In this document: positions 42,947 through 43,087 of the stretch, in pieces | How the letters are laid out: every line of letters starts with the position of its first letter | Position numbering within the stretch: position 1 is the stretch's first letter | Origin: Paenibacillus camerounensis | GTDB taxonomy: Bacteria; Bacillota; Bacilli; Paenibacillales; Paenibacillaceae | Length of the DNA stretch: 43,087 nt | Assembly: GCF_000723885.1 (NCBI RefSeq) | Contig: NZ_CCDG010000030.1 | Coordinates: 1-43,087 of the forward strand | Reading direction: 5' to 3' | Program-made: the position numbers and the translations under genes | Notes under the pieces: model-generated | Told to the model about the DNA's origin: nothing | What the model saw: the letters and a program-made list of their open reading frames with translations, nothing else | Databases searched by the model: none

Positions 42947-43087
42947 ATGAAACGGTTCAGGTCACTGGTGACGGGGCTGCTGGTGCTGCTGCTTATGCTG
43001 CCGGATCTGTCTGCTTTTGGCGCGGGCAGGAGTCCGGCGGGGGCAGCGGGGGTTGGGGGTACAGGAGCGGGGCGGATTGCAGCAGGA
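42947..43087 (+). CDS. Secreted protein, 5' end only
   Basis: 47 codons are visible before the window ends: a basic start (MKRFRSLVTG), a hydrophobic stretch (LLVLLLMLPDLSAFGA) consistent with a signal peptide, then a Gly/Ala-rich region. AGAGGGGGG precedes the ATG. A cre-like site upstream suggests a catabolite-repressed exoenzyme, but no catalytic domain is in the window. Confidence 0.6.
   Translation, partial: MKRFRSLVTGLLVLLLMLPDLSAFGAGRSPAGAAGVGGTGAGRIAAG

Overview
The window looks like chromosome from a spore-forming, low-to-moderate GC Firmicute, most probably Paenibacillus or a close relative. This is inferred from gene content: a copper-amine-oxidase-like stalk-domain exoprotein, an S-layer-homology protein, a Spo0E-like phosphatase, the cortex protein CmpA, and the order lipoprotein ydcC, alr, ndoAI (mazE-like), ndoA (mazF-like), tex known from Bacillus. 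Ribosome-binding sites are strong, and TTG/GTG starts are common.

Layout. 1-0.65 kb is gene-free and repeat-rich. 0.65-3.35 kb (minus) carries a TatD-type hydrolase, a stalk-domain exoprotein and a DoxX-like membrane protein, the last preceded by a 63-bp tandem repeat and two Fnr/Crp-like boxes. 3.7-6.7 kb has a MarR regulator, a small Spo0E-like protein and a divergent TetR/MFS-exporter pair. 7-8.5 kb is an ECF sigma factor overlapping a DUF4367-type membrane protein. 8.6-10.1 kb (minus) is a bactofilin-like gene, a small membrane gene and a MarR gene that share an upstream motif. 10.3-12.3 kb has a soluble chemoreceptor-like protein and a secreted beta-propeller protein. 12.5-20.4 kb is the conserved ydcC-alr-ndoAI-ndoA...tex block, interrupted by a TetR/MFS pair.

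20.4-40.6 kb reads as an accessory stretch between tex and the cmpA/sprT-like genes. It has hairpin repeats and a 12-bp tandem array; a GntP permease, glycerate kinase and CdaR-like regulator module; a lipoprotein; an SLH protein; a Tet(M)-like ribosomal-protection GTPase; a second tandem array; and an amino-acid ABC operon containing a CapA-family gene. Last comes a CRISPR region: two short type I-C-like arrays without cas genes, each with a similar leader, flanking a SNF2 helicase and SWIM zinc-finger pair (ywqA/ywqB-like). The first leader also encodes the C-terminus of a small membrane protein. 40.7-43.1 kb contains CmpA, an unknown coiled protein, a SprT-like protein, a pentapeptide-repeat protein and the start of a secreted protein behind a cre-like site.

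The most unusual item is the SNF2-SWIM pair enclosed by orphan CRISPR arrays with duplicated leaders. Others are the leader-derived protein tail, a TetR gene that seems to need an ATA start, paired Fnr-like sites upstream of DoxX, and several families of tandem and palindromic repeats confined to the gene-free gaps. No tRNA, rRNA, insertion sequence or cas gene was recognised.
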